Assembly (NCBI RefSeq): GCF_029626265.1
Contig: NZ_JARUBN010000001.1
Coordinates: forward strand, 8,311,001 to 8,375,000
Length of the DNA: 64,000 bases
Direction of reading: 5' to 3'
DNA from: Micromonospora sp. WMMD1102
GTDB lineage: Bacteria > Actinomycetota > Actinomycetes > Mycobacteriales > Micromonosporaceae
The position numbers were made by a program, and so were the translations under genes. The first letter of the stretch is position 1. Each line of letters starts with the position of its first letter. The notes under the pieces were generated by a model that worked only from the letters and a program-made list of their open reading frames with translations, made no database searches and was not told where the DNA came from. Of the stretch, positions 43,275 to 51,575 are shown piece after piece.

Positions 43275-44177
43275 TCAGCGGGTCAGCCGGCGCCGCAGCG
43301 CCAGCCCGGCGGTCACCGCGCCGGCCAGCAGCCCGGCGGCCACGGTCGAGGGTACGGCGATCCGGGCCGCCTTCCGCCCGGTCCGGAAGTCGTGCACCGA
43401 CCAGCCGTGTTCCCGGGCGTGCCGCAGCAGGGTGCCGTCCGGGTTCACCGCCACCGCCCGCCCGACGGCGGAGAGCATCGGCAGGTCGTTGGCGGAGTCG
43501 CTGTAGGCGGCGCAGCGGGTGAGGTCCAGCCCCTCCACCGTGGCGAGCTGGACCACCGCGTCCGCCTTGGCCGGCCCGTGCATCAGGTCGCCGACCAGCC
43601 GGCCGGTGTACGCCCCGTCCTCGATCTCGGCGACGGTGCCGATCGCACCGGTCAGGCCGAGCCGGGCGGCGATGATCCGGCCGATCTCCACCGGCGCGGC
43701 GGTGACCAGCCACACCCGCTGGCCGGCGTCGAGGTGCTGCTGGGCCAGCGCCCGGGTGCCGGCCCAGATCCGGGGCGCCATCAGCTCGTCGAAGATCTCC
43801 TCGGTGAGCCGTTCGACGTCCTCGACCCGCCAGCCGGCGACGAAGGCCAGCGCCGCCTCCTTGACCCGGGACATGCTGCCAGCGTGTTCGACCGCGAGCA
43901 CCCGGAACCGGAGCTGCTGCCAGGCGAACCGGGCCAGGTCGCCGGTGGTGAGGTAGTTGCGGGCGGCCAGGCCGCGGGCGAACCAGTAGATGGAGGCGCC
44001 CTGCATCACCGTGTTGTCCACGTCGAAGAAGGCCGCGGCTGCGGGGTCGGTCCGGGCCGGCGGAGCCGGTGGGGCGTCCGGTCCCGACTCGGCCCAGCCG
44101 GCGGTGTGGCCGTGCTCGTCGGTGCTGACCGTCAGCGTCTCGTCGGGGCCGACGGTGACCTTGCGGGCGCGGACCAC
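43275..44177 (-). CDS. HAD-IB family phosphatase with C-terminal membrane helix (SerB1-like)
   Basis: A 300-residue HAD enzyme: motif I FFDVDNTVM, motif II VTAAPVE, motif III region KADAVVQLA, motif IV YSDSANDLPML. The last 25 residues form a transmembrane helix (VAAGLLAGAVTAGLAL) before RRRLTR. It corresponds to the Rv0505c-type SerB1 gene of the backbone. It probably acts on a phospho-lipid or phosphoserine-like substrate at the membrane. GTG 44177 follows GGAGG by 8 bases. Opposite in direction to the acyltransferase. Confidence 0.85.
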   Translation of the reverse strand: MVRARKVTVGPDETLTVSTDEHGHTAGWAESGPDAPPAPPARTDPAAAAFFDVDNTVMQGASIYWFARGLAARNYLTTGDLARFAWQQLRFRVLAVEHAGSMSRVKEAALAFVAGWRVEDVERLTEEIFDELMAPRIWAGTRALAQQHLDAGQRVWLVTAAPVEIGRIIAARLGLTGAIGTVAEIEDGAYTGRLVGDLMHGPAKADAVVQLATVEGLDLTRCAAYSDSANDLPMLSAVGRAVAVNPDGTLLRHAREHGWSVHDFRTGRKAARIAVPSTVAAGLLAGAVTAGLALRRRLTR

Positions 44178-44318
44178 GCGGGAACCTCCTCGCTGGGCGT
44201 ACACAGCGAGGGTAGCCGGATCGGTCGAAGCGCACCCGGTGTCCGGCCGCGCCGCTGCCCGTACGGGCCGGTGCGCCGAGGGCGTCGCCGCCGGATGGGA
44301 AGGGGTGGGGAGCGGCGC

Positions 44319-45398
44319 TCAGCCGCCGACCCGGTGCACGGGTTCGCTAGTGGTCCGGTCGCGCATCGCCGGTGGCTGTTCCGGGCTCGCCGTCGGGGCG
44401 GGTGCCTTCGGCGCCGAGGTACGGTCCGGGGCGCGTGGCGCCTCCTCCGGGGTACGCCGCTCGCCGTCCTCCTCGGTCGCCGGGGGCGCCGAGTCCGGTG
44501 CGGTGCCGGCCGGACCACGGTTGCTCGGGCAGGCCCGGGGCAGCGGTCCGATCGAGTCGGCCCGGCCGGTCGCGCCGGTGCCGCAGGCCAGTGCGGCCCG
44601 GAGGTTCGCCGACCGCTGCCGTACGTCGTCGAGCAGGGTCAGCGATTCGTTCGCCCGGCTGCGGGTGGCCCGGGTGGTGTCCTCGAAGAGCCGGGCGATG
44701 CCGGGCCGCTGCTCGCGCAGGAAGCTGTCCACGGCGTCGAGCGCCGCCTGGTCCCGGCGCTGCGCCGCCGCGCTGGTCAGCAGCTTGATGCCCTGTCGGG
44801 TGTCGGCGTCCATGTCGTCGAGGACGGCGGAGAAGCCGAGGTTCTGGCCACCGACCGCGGCGGCCTCGGCGAGCCGGGTACGGGCGAAGTCGAGGAAGAG
44901 CTGTCCTCGGCTCAGGTCGGAGCTGGCCAGGGCGAGCTGGGCGCGTTCGGTGTGCCGCTTCATCCCGTAGAGCGCGTCGCCGGGTACCGCGTTCTCGCTG
45001 GCGGCGGCCATCCCGGAGACGGCGATCGCACCGACCGCGACGCCGAGGACGACGGCGCCCCTGGCCCGGGCCCGGGTGCGTGGCCCCCGGAAGGCGGGGT
45101 GAGCGGCCCGGCGGGCGGCGGATTGGCCACCGCCGTCGACGATCGCCTCGTCGGTGGCGGTCGCACCGATCCCTTCCCGTTCGGCGGTGGCGACCAGCAT
45201 GGCGCGCAGGCCGGCCCGGAAGTCCGGATCGACCTCTACGGCGGACGGCACCTCCCGGAGTCGTCGTCCGATGGTCAACGGCTGTGCCAGGTCGTCGTCG
45301 ACGCGGGACCGGACGTGGTGGCGACGGCCTCCGCCGGCCTCGTCGAGCAGCTGCGCGAAGCGCTCGGCGCGTTGGCGGTAGAAGGTCTTCCAACTCAC
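44319..45398 (-). CDS. rsbN: DUF5667 / RsbN-like membrane anti-sigma factor
   Basis: A 359-residue single-pass membrane protein. The cytoplasmic N-terminus (about 1-110) would bind sigma; one transmembrane helix at about 114-134 (VVLGVAVGAIAVSGMAAA) leads to a helical outer domain (DALYGMKRHTERAQLALA). A Pro/Glu-rich tail ends the protein. It follows bldN on the same strand, as rsbN does in Streptomyces, where RsbN inhibits sigma-BldN. GTG 45398 is chosen because AAGGGAGG sits 8 bases upstream; GTG 45407 would be too close to that site. Confidence 0.78.
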   Translation of the reverse strand: MSWKTFYRQRAERFAQLLDEAGGGRRHHVRSRVDDDLAQPLTIGRRLREVPSAVEVDPDFRAGLRAMLVATAEREGIGATATDEAIVDGGGQSAARRAAHPAFRGPRTRARARGAVVLGVAVGAIAVSGMAAASENAVPGDALYGMKRHTERAQLALASSDLSRGQLFLDFARTRLAEAAAVGGQNLGFSAVLDDMDADTRQGIKLLTSAAAQRRDQAALDAVDSFLREQRPGIARLFEDTTRATRSRANESLTLLDDVRQRSANLRAALACGTGATGRADSIGPLPRACPSNRGPAGTAPDSAPPATEEDGERRTPEEAPRAPDRTSAPKAPAPTASPEQPPAMRDRTTSEPVHRVGG

Positions 45399-45663
45399 CG
45401 CCGACACCTCCCTTCGCTGGTCGCGATGCTGCGGTCGGCGTCGTCTCGCCGTGGCGGGTACGACGGTGGCTGACCTCAGGACCAGGCCACCGTGCCCGGG
45501 ACCGGATCCGCTCTTCGACCGACCGGTCGGCGGGCCGTCGGGCCGACCACCGGTCGCACCCGGACAAACGGTCGGTGGGGTCGACCGGTTACGGGCGGGT
45601 GGCGGGAAATACTACGAAGAGTGAGCGGCGTCACGATCCGTCCCCGGGACCGGCGGCAGCACC

Positions 45664-46638
45664 TCACGGCTGGAATCCGTCCGGCAGCAACCTGGCCAGG
45701 GCGCGGACCGCGCGGTACTGCAGGGCCTTGATCGCACCTTCGTTCTTACCCATCGCCTGGGCGGTCTCCGCGACCGAGAAACCCTGTAGGAAGCGGAGAA
45801 CTATGCATTCCTGCTGCTCGGGGTTGAGTTGCTTGACGGCGGTCAGCAACGCGACGTTCGTGATGTGCTCGACCACCGCCGCTTCCGGGCTGCCCTCCGG
45901 CCCCCGATCCTCGCGGTCCGCATCCAGAACGTCACCCGTAGTAACTTCCAGGCGGTACCGGCCGGACTTGAAGTGGTCCGCGACCAGGTTCCGGGCGATG
46001 GTCACCAGCCAGGCGCCCAGGTCGCGGCCCTGCCAGGTGAAGCTGCCGATCCGCTTCAGCGCCCGCAGGAAGGTGTCCGAGGTGAGGTCCTCGGCGAGTT
46101 GCCGGTTGCCGACCCGGAAGTAGACGAACCGGAAGACCGTGTCGACGTACCGGTCGTAGATCAGGCCGAACGCCTCGGGCTCGCCGGCCTGGGCCCGTTC
46201 GACAAGTGCCCAGACCTCCCGGGCCGGGTCCGACTCGTCCGGCCGGGACGGATAGCCGGTCGGGGGTGCGCCGCCGCCGGAACCGGTCGTCTTCTCGGTG
46301 GCCGGCACCACCGGCAGCAGCGCGGTCTCGCTCTCCGGTAGGTCGGTCCGGCCGGGCGGCGCCGTGGCCCCCGGCTGGGCCGGCATCGCCGGGCGGGCCG
46401 GACTGGCCACCCGGCCGCCGACCGGTCGGGCGTTGCCGCCGGGGGTGTTGTGCCGGGGCGGCGTCTCGTTCGGATGTGGACGATTCCGGATCCGCTTCGA
46501 GCCCCCGTCGCCACGTACCGCCAGGCTCAACATGTCGTCCATGGAGACGCGGAGCCGGTCCAGGCCCTCGGTGAGAGCTAGGCGGGTGTTCCGTAGCGTG
46601 CCGCCGGTCGCTCCGTCGGCGTATCCGTGTGTGCTCAC
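45664..46638 (-). CDS. bldN: ECF sigma factor BldN
   Basis: A 324-residue ECF sigma factor. Residues 1-135 are a Pro/Gly-rich pro-sequence, as in Streptomyces pro-BldN, which is trimmed before activation. Region 2 reads AFGLIYDRYVDTVFRFVYFRVG and AEDLTSDTFLRALKRIGSF, and region 4 QECIVLRFLQGFSVAETAQAMG. The match with BldN is striking throughout. GGGAGGTCCA before GTG 46638 fixes the start. BldN drives genes for aerial growth (chaplins, rodlins). The next gene downstream, 265 bases away, is the RsbN-like anti-sigma. Confidence 0.95.
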   Translation of the reverse strand: MSTHGYADGATGGTLRNTRLALTEGLDRLRVSMDDMLSLAVRGDGGSKRIRNRPHPNETPPRHNTPGGNARPVGGRVASPARPAMPAQPGATAPPGRTDLPESETALLPVVPATEKTTGSGGGAPPTGYPSRPDESDPAREVWALVERAQAGEPEAFGLIYDRYVDTVFRFVYFRVGNRQLAEDLTSDTFLRALKRIGSFTWQGRDLGAWLVTIARNLVADHFKSGRYRLEVTTGDVLDADREDRGPEGSPEAAVVEHITNVALLTAVKQLNPEQQECIVLRFLQGFSVAETAQAMGKNEGAIKALQYRAVRALARLLPDGFQP

Positions 46639-47259
46639 TGGACCTCCCCGGCCGGCCGAGGCCGCGGGACCGGTCGCCGGGACCCGGCCGCGATGGGAGC
46701 CGTGGCCGTACCCGCGCCGGGGGCGGGGCGGTCCGGCACGGCGGTTCCGGGGTGCGCCGTACTACGGCACACGCCCCACAGCTGCTGGTGCAGTGCTCTC
46801 ACAGGCACGGCGGCCTCCTCGGGCTGAGGGGTGTCGACTCACGGCAAAAGGGGTGAGCCGACCCGAGTGATGATAGGGCCAACGTCACCCATGTGCGGCA
46901 AGTCCGTTACACAGAGCCAAAGTATTTCCGCCAAGACACCCGAACGAGGCGCACAGCTTGTGCGCTGTCAGATGCCTGACAATGCGCTATGGAGGGCCCT
47001 GAGCAGGGAAAACGTGCGGACACGCCAATGCGCGACGGGCCTTGGGCGCGCCGCCGCGAGCATGTTAGAGGCGGATCGGTCGGGTTGGGAGGCTGATATC
47101 CGAAACCCGTTACGGTCTGCTGGACCGTACCCTGAGCAGCCACGGAAGTCGAGGGAAGTTCCACGTCGAGGGAAGTTCCACCCGGGACGGCACCGCCGGC
47201 TCGGTGGCGGCGGTCCTCAGGGCGCGGGCGGACCGGCTTCTGTGCCACACTCAGCGACC
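46639..47259. other. Divergent region upstream of bldN and the AMP ligase, about 620 bases
   Basis: Non-coding on present evidence. It contains a 17-base direct repeat, GTCGAGGGAAGTTCCAC, at about 47147-47180, 80 bases before the ligase start, and several short hairpins. The bldN promoter should lie at its left edge. The GTGA...TCAC pair near 46866-46887 might be a BldD-type half-site pair, but this is too weak to call. Confidence 0.5.
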
Positions 47260-48909
47260 GTGCAGGATGGACCGGACACCCCCGCCGAGCCGGCCGCGGT
47301 CACCCTGGCCGACCGGGTACGCCTCGCCGCCACCGCCCGCGCCGACCAGCCGGCGCTGATCTCGGCGGACGGCGCGACGCTGAGCTGGGCCGAACTGGAC
47401 GGTGCGGTGGACCGGGCCGCAGCCGCGCTGAGCGCCCTCGCCGGGCCTGCCGACGACCATCCGGCCCGGGTCGCGATCGCCCTGCACAACTCGCCCGACT
47501 TCGCGGTGGCGTTCTTCGGCACCCAGCGGGCCGGGCTGGTCGCGGTGCCGGTCAACCCGGCGCTGACCGCCCCGGAACTGCGGCACATCCTGGCCGACTC
47601 GGCGGCGAGTGTCCTGATCTGCACCGAGCAGGTCCGGTCCGCCGTCGAGGGAATCCGAGCCGACCTGCCGGCACTGACCGAACCGCACACCACACTGCCG
47701 AACCCGCCCGGACAGCCGGCGCGCGACCCGGCCGGACCGGCGGATCCGGAGGCGGTCGCGGTGCTGCTCTACACCTCCGGCACCACCGGCGAACCGAAGG
47801 GGGCGATGCTGTCGCACCGGGCGCTGCTCGCCAACCACGAGCAGATCGGCCGGATCACCCCGCCGGTGGTCGGGCCGGACGACCGGGTGCTGCTGGCGCT
47901 GCCGCTCTTCCACGCGTACGGGCTGAACGCCGGGCTGGGCGCGGTGGCGTACCACGGGGCGTGCGGGGTGCTCGTCGAGCGGTTCGAGCCGGCCGGCGTA
48001 CTGGAACTCGTCGCCCGGCACCGGGTGAGCGTGCTTGTCGGCGTACCGTCGATGTTCCTCGGCTGGACGATGCTGCCGGAGGCGCCGACGGCGGCCGGGG
48101 TGCCCGCCGGCCCGGCGCTGCGCACCGCGATGGACTCGGTGCGGGTGGCGATCTGCGGCGCCGCTCCGCTGGCCGTCGGCGGCGCGACCCGGTTCGCCGA
48201 GGCGACCGGCCGGCAGATCCAGGTCGGCTACGGGCTGACCGAGACCGCTCCGGTGCTCACCACCACACTGGCGGGCACGCCGGCCGAGTCGAACTCGATC
48301 GGCCGGCCGATCCCCGGTGTCGAACTGCGACTCGTCGCCGCCGACGGCGAGGAGCTGTGGCGGGACGGCTCGGTCGTCGACCCGGCCGGCGGTGCGGACG
48401 ACGCCGACGAGCCGGACCTGGAGTTCTCCTCGCCCGGCACCGACCCCGGCGAGATCGTGGTCCGGGGCGCCAACCTCTTCTCCGGGTACTGGCCGGACGG
48501 GCACGGCGGCCCCGACCCGGACGGCTGGTGGCACACCGGCGACGTGGCGTACGCCGACGCGGCCGGCGACCTCTTCCTGGTGGACCGGCTCGGCGAGCTG
48601 ATCCTGGTCAACGGCTTCAACGTCTATCCGCAGGAGGTCGAACGGGTGCTCGGCGGGCACCCGGAGGTGGTCGAGTCGGTGGTCGTCGGGGTCCCGCACC
48701 CGACGGCCGGCGAGGCGGTGACCGCCTACGTCGTGCGGTCCCCGGAGGGTACGGTCTCCGCCGCCGAGCTGGCCGCACACTGCGCCCGCAACCTGGCCCG
48801 GTTCAAGTGCCCGAGCAGGATAGAGTTCGTCGGTTCCCTGCCGCTCTCCGCGATCGGCCGGGTACGCAGATCGGTGATCCGCTCAAGGGGGTCGAGTGAC
48901 GACGAGTGA
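47260..48909 (+). CDS. AMP-dependent acyl-CoA synthetase/ligase
   Basis: A 549-residue ANL-superfamily ligase. The P-loop-like motif is LLYTSGTTGEPKGAMLSH, the A5-type motif GYGLTETAP, A7 WWHTGDVAY, A8 region DRLGELILVNGFNVYPQEVE, and the C-terminal Lys motif is seen as the end LSAIGRVRR, where the Lys appears replaced by Arg (GRVRR instead of GKxxR/K). The substrate is probably a fatty or aryl acid. GTG 47260 is used; GTG 47242 is an alternative. The 3' end overlaps the glutaredoxin-like gene by 14 bases. Confidence 0.85.
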   Translation: MQDGPDTPAEPAAVTLADRVRLAATARADQPALISADGATLSWAELDGAVDRAAAALSALAGPADDHPARVAIALHNSPDFAVAFFGTQRAGLVAVPVNPALTAPELRHILADSAASVLICTEQVRSAVEGIRADLPALTEPHTTLPNPPGQPARDPAGPADPEAVAVLLYTSGTTGEPKGAMLSHRALLANHEQIGRITPPVVGPDDRVLLALPLFHAYGLNAGLGAVAYHGACGVLVERFEPAGVLELVARHRVSVLVGVPSMFLGWTMLPEAPTAAGVPAGPALRTAMDSVRVAICGAAPLAVGGATRFAEATGRQIQVGYGLTETAPVLTTTLAGTPAESNSIGRPIPGVELRLVAADGEELWRDGSVVDPAGGADDADEPDLEFSSPGTDPGEIVVRGANLFSGYWPDGHGGPDPDGWWHTGDVAYADAAGDLFLVDRLGELILVNGFNVYPQEVERVLGGHPEVVESVVVGVPHPTAGEAVTAYVVRSPEGTVSAAELAAHCARNLARFKCPSRIEFVGSLPLSAIGRVRRSVIRSRGSSDDE

Positions 48910-49153
48910 CGCCCGGCTGACCCTGGTCACCCGGCCCGGCTGCCACCTCTGCGAGGTCGCCCGGGAGGCGGTCGAGCGGGTGGTGGCGGTGACCGGCGAC
49001 CGGTGGACCGAACTCGACGTCACCGGCGACCTGGAGCTGGAACGGGAGTACGGCGACCGGCTGCCGGTGGTGCTGCTCGACGGCCGCGAACACGGCTACT
49101 GGCGGGTCGAGGAGGAACGGCTGCTCCGCGACCTGACCGCCCCCCGGACCTGA
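48896..49153 (+). CDS. Glutaredoxin-like (DUF836) small redox protein
   Basis: An 85-residue thioredoxin-fold protein with the redox motif GCHLC at residues 15-19, a helix VAREAVERVVAV, the cis-Pro region DRLPVVLLDG and a C-terminal helix. It fits the glutaredoxin-like Rv0508-type gene, placed before hemA in the mycobacterial backbone. It overlaps the ligase 3' end, so it is co-transcribed. Target unknown; mycothiol-linked redox is a reasonable guess for actinomycetes. Confidence 0.87.
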   Translation: MTTSDARLTLVTRPGCHLCEVAREAVERVVAVTGDRWTELDVTGDLELEREYGDRLPVVLLDGREHGYWRVEEERLLRDLTAPRT

Positions 49154-49180
49154 GGCCCGGGTAGCGCGTATCGTGCTCGG

Positions 49181-49822
49181 ATGCGTGAGCACCTCGTCTG
49201 GGACTGGAACGGCACCCTGCTGGACGACCTGACCCTGGTCGTCGCCGCCACCAACGTGGCCCTGGCCGGTGCCGGCGGGCCGGCGGTGACCGCCGAGGAG
49301 CACCGTACGCAGTTCCGCCGGCCGATCGCGGACTACTACGCGGAGGTACTGGGCCGGGCCGTGGACGTCGACGAGTTCACCCGGCTGGACCAGCTCTTCC
49401 ACGAGGCGTACCGGGTCGGGCTGGCGAGCTGCGCGCTGGCCGCCGACGCCGAGGTCGCGATCCGGTCCTGGCCGGGCACCCAGTCGCTGCTGTCGATGTG
49501 GTTCCACGACGAGCTGGTGCCGGCGGTCGACCGGTACGGGCTGACCGCCGTCTTCGGTCGGGTCGACGGGCTGCGCGGCACCGTTGGCGGCGACCGCAAG
49601 GCCGCCCACCTGGCCCGGCACCTGGCCGAGGCCGGCATCGACGGCAGCTCGACGGTGCTGATCGGCGACTCCGTCGACGACGCCGAGGCGGCCGACTCGG
49701 TGGGTGCCCGGTGTGTCCTCTACACCGGCGGGTTCACCGACGCGGCCCGGCTGCGCGCCGCCGGCTGGCCGGTCGCCGACTCGCTCACCGAGGCCGTCAC
49801 CCTTGCCGCCAAACTGGATTGA
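49181..49822 (+). CDS. HAD-family hydrolase (phosphoglycolate phosphatase-like)
   Basis: A 213-residue HAD hydrolase with a class I cap. Motif I is VWDWNGTLLDD, where the usual second Asp (general acid) of DxDGT is Asn. The later motifs are intact: a Lys in GGDRKAAHLARH and the acidic pair in IGDSVDDAEAADSVG. The first Asp nucleophile is present, so turnover is possible but the general acid step would be weakened. It starts 28 bases after the glutaredoxin-like gene. The 3' end overlaps the convergent flavin reductase by 26 bases. Confidence 0.82.
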   Translation: MREHLVWDWNGTLLDDLTLVVAATNVALAGAGGPAVTAEEHRTQFRRPIADYYAEVLGRAVDVDEFTRLDQLFHEAYRVGLASCALAADAEVAIRSWPGTQSLLSMWFHDELVPAVDRYGLTAVFGRVDGLRGTVGGDRKAAHLARHLAEAGIDGSSTVLIGDSVDDAEAADSVGARCVLYTGGFTDAARLRAAGWPVADSLTEAVTLAAKLD

Positions 49823-50354
49823 TCGTGACCATCGCGGGGGTCGGCTCGGCCGCTGCCGGACGGTCCGGGCTCCGCAGCGCCTGGTACCCGTGGCGAAACC
49901 TGATCAGCGGTTGCGCTGGCCGACCGCCGTGTACCTCGGCCCGGCGCACCCGTGCCGCCATCACGACATGGTCGCCGATCGGTTGTTCGGTCTCCGGGGC
50001 GCAGATGAACCAGGCGAGGCTGTCGACCAGGACCGGGCACTGGTCGATGGTGACGGTCTCCTGGCCGTGGAACCTCCGCGGCCCGACGGCGGTGGCGAAC
50101 TGGTCCGCCACCGAGGCGCCCGTTTCGGGCAGTACGTTCACCGCGAACACCCCGCGTGAGCGCAGCACTGCGAGAGTACGGGAGGTGTGCTGGAACGAGA
50201 GCAACAGCCGGGGTGGGTCGAGGGTGAGAGTGCACAGCGCGCTGACCGTCATCCCCACCGGACCGTCCGGCCCGTGGGCGGTCACCACCGACACGGCGGA
50301 GACCAGGTGGGCGAACGCACCGCGTACCCGTTCCGGAGTTGGCTCACCATTCAT
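49797..50354 (-). CDS. Flavin reductase-like FMN-binding protein
   Basis: A 185-residue flavin-reductase-domain protein. FAHLVSAVSVVTAHGPDGPVGMTVSALCTLTL (parts: VGMTVSALCTL) binds FMN, followed by PPRLLLSFQHTSRT, FAVNVLPE and GDHVVMAARVRRAEVH. It resembles the NADH:FMN reductase partner of two-component monooxygenases. ATG 50354 with GAAGGACG is preferred to an upstream start. Lies 43 bases after the TPR gene on the same strand, suggesting one transcript before the IS insertion. Confidence 0.8.
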   Translation of the reverse strand: MNGEPTPERVRGAFAHLVSAVSVVTAHGPDGPVGMTVSALCTLTLDPPRLLLSFQHTSRTLAVLRSRGVFAVNVLPETGASVADQFATAVGPRRFHGQETVTIDQCPVLVDSLAWFICAPETEQPIGDHVVMAARVRRAEVHGGRPAQPLIRFRHGYQALRSPDRPAAAEPTPAMVTINPVWRQG

Positions 50355-51575
50355 GATGTCGTCCTTCGTCGTCTGTGATCGGGAGTGGGGCGATTCCTCA
50401 GGCTCGTGCGAGGACCGTCTGCTCCATGAGGGCGCGGACGCAGCTGGCTTGCCGGCGGTGCAGTTCGGCATGGTCGGCGTCCTGGTACCCGGCTGCGCGG
50501 TTGTAGTCGGCCATCGCCTGTTGCCAGGATCCGAGTGACTGGTGCAGATAGCCGCGGTTGAGGTAGGCGGCGCCGTCCGGACGGGTCGCCACGCACCGGT
50601 CGGCGTCGCGGAGGGCGCTGTTCAGGTCTCCCTTGGCGAACCACGCACTGCTGCGGTTCTTCAGCGCGGCCGTGTGTCCCGGGTTCGTCTCCACCGCCGC
50701 CGTGAAATCTGCCAGGGCGGCGTCCAGATCACCCGTCGAGAGCCGCACGAGTCCGCGTACACAGAGCAGGTCCGCGTGCCGGGGGTCGATGCGCAGCCCC
50801 ACCTCGGCGTCCTCGCCCGCCTCGGCCAGCCGCCCGGCCCGATAGTGCAACGTCGCCCGTTTCAACCTGGCGGAGAGGTGTCCCGGATTCAGCTCCAGGG
50901 TGTGACCGTACTCGTCCAGCGCATGGTCGTCGTCATCGAGCGCCGCGTGGGCCAGTGCGGCGTTGAGATGCATTTCCGGGCGCGGCGGGCCGGCCTGGAG
51001 AGCCAGCCGGTAGTCGGTCAGCGCGGCCTGGTGGTCACCGAGAGCATGATGGCTGGTGCCCCGCTTGAAGTGCAGTTCGGCGCAGAACGGCTCCAGTGCG
51101 ATCGCCTCGCTGTAGGAGGTGACCGCGGAGTCGAACCTCTTCAGCGCCGCGTACACCCGGGCCCGGTTCTGGAGGAATATCGGGCTCTCCGTCTGGTGCC
51201 GGGCGGGGCACAGCCGGCGGATGTCCGCAAGCCCTTCCTCCAGCAGGCGCAGCGCGTCGTCCGGCCGCTTGTCGCGGACGGCCAACAACGCCCGGAAGTT
51301 CTTCTCCAGGAAGATGCGGTTGCCGATCTCGCGGGGACTCTGCGGGAGGCGGTCGATGTGCTTGATGGCCAGATCCGCGTACTCCGCCGCCGCGGAGAAG
51401 TCCCGGTGCGGCGCGGCGCGGAATCGGGCCCGCATGATCGCCCGAGCATAGTTGCAGGTCGTCTGCACGACGGGGTCATCACCGGCGGACGACCGGGTGG
51501 CGCAGAACTCCTCGGCGTCGTCGAGGCGGCCGAGCAGCAGAAGAGCGTTGACGGTGATCGCCGTCAGGGTGCGGG

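Noticed and set aside
46866..46887. BldD operator in front of bldN
   Set aside because: Only short GTGA/TCAC arms with wrong spacing; not enough to call despite the known BldD-bldN link in Streptomyces.
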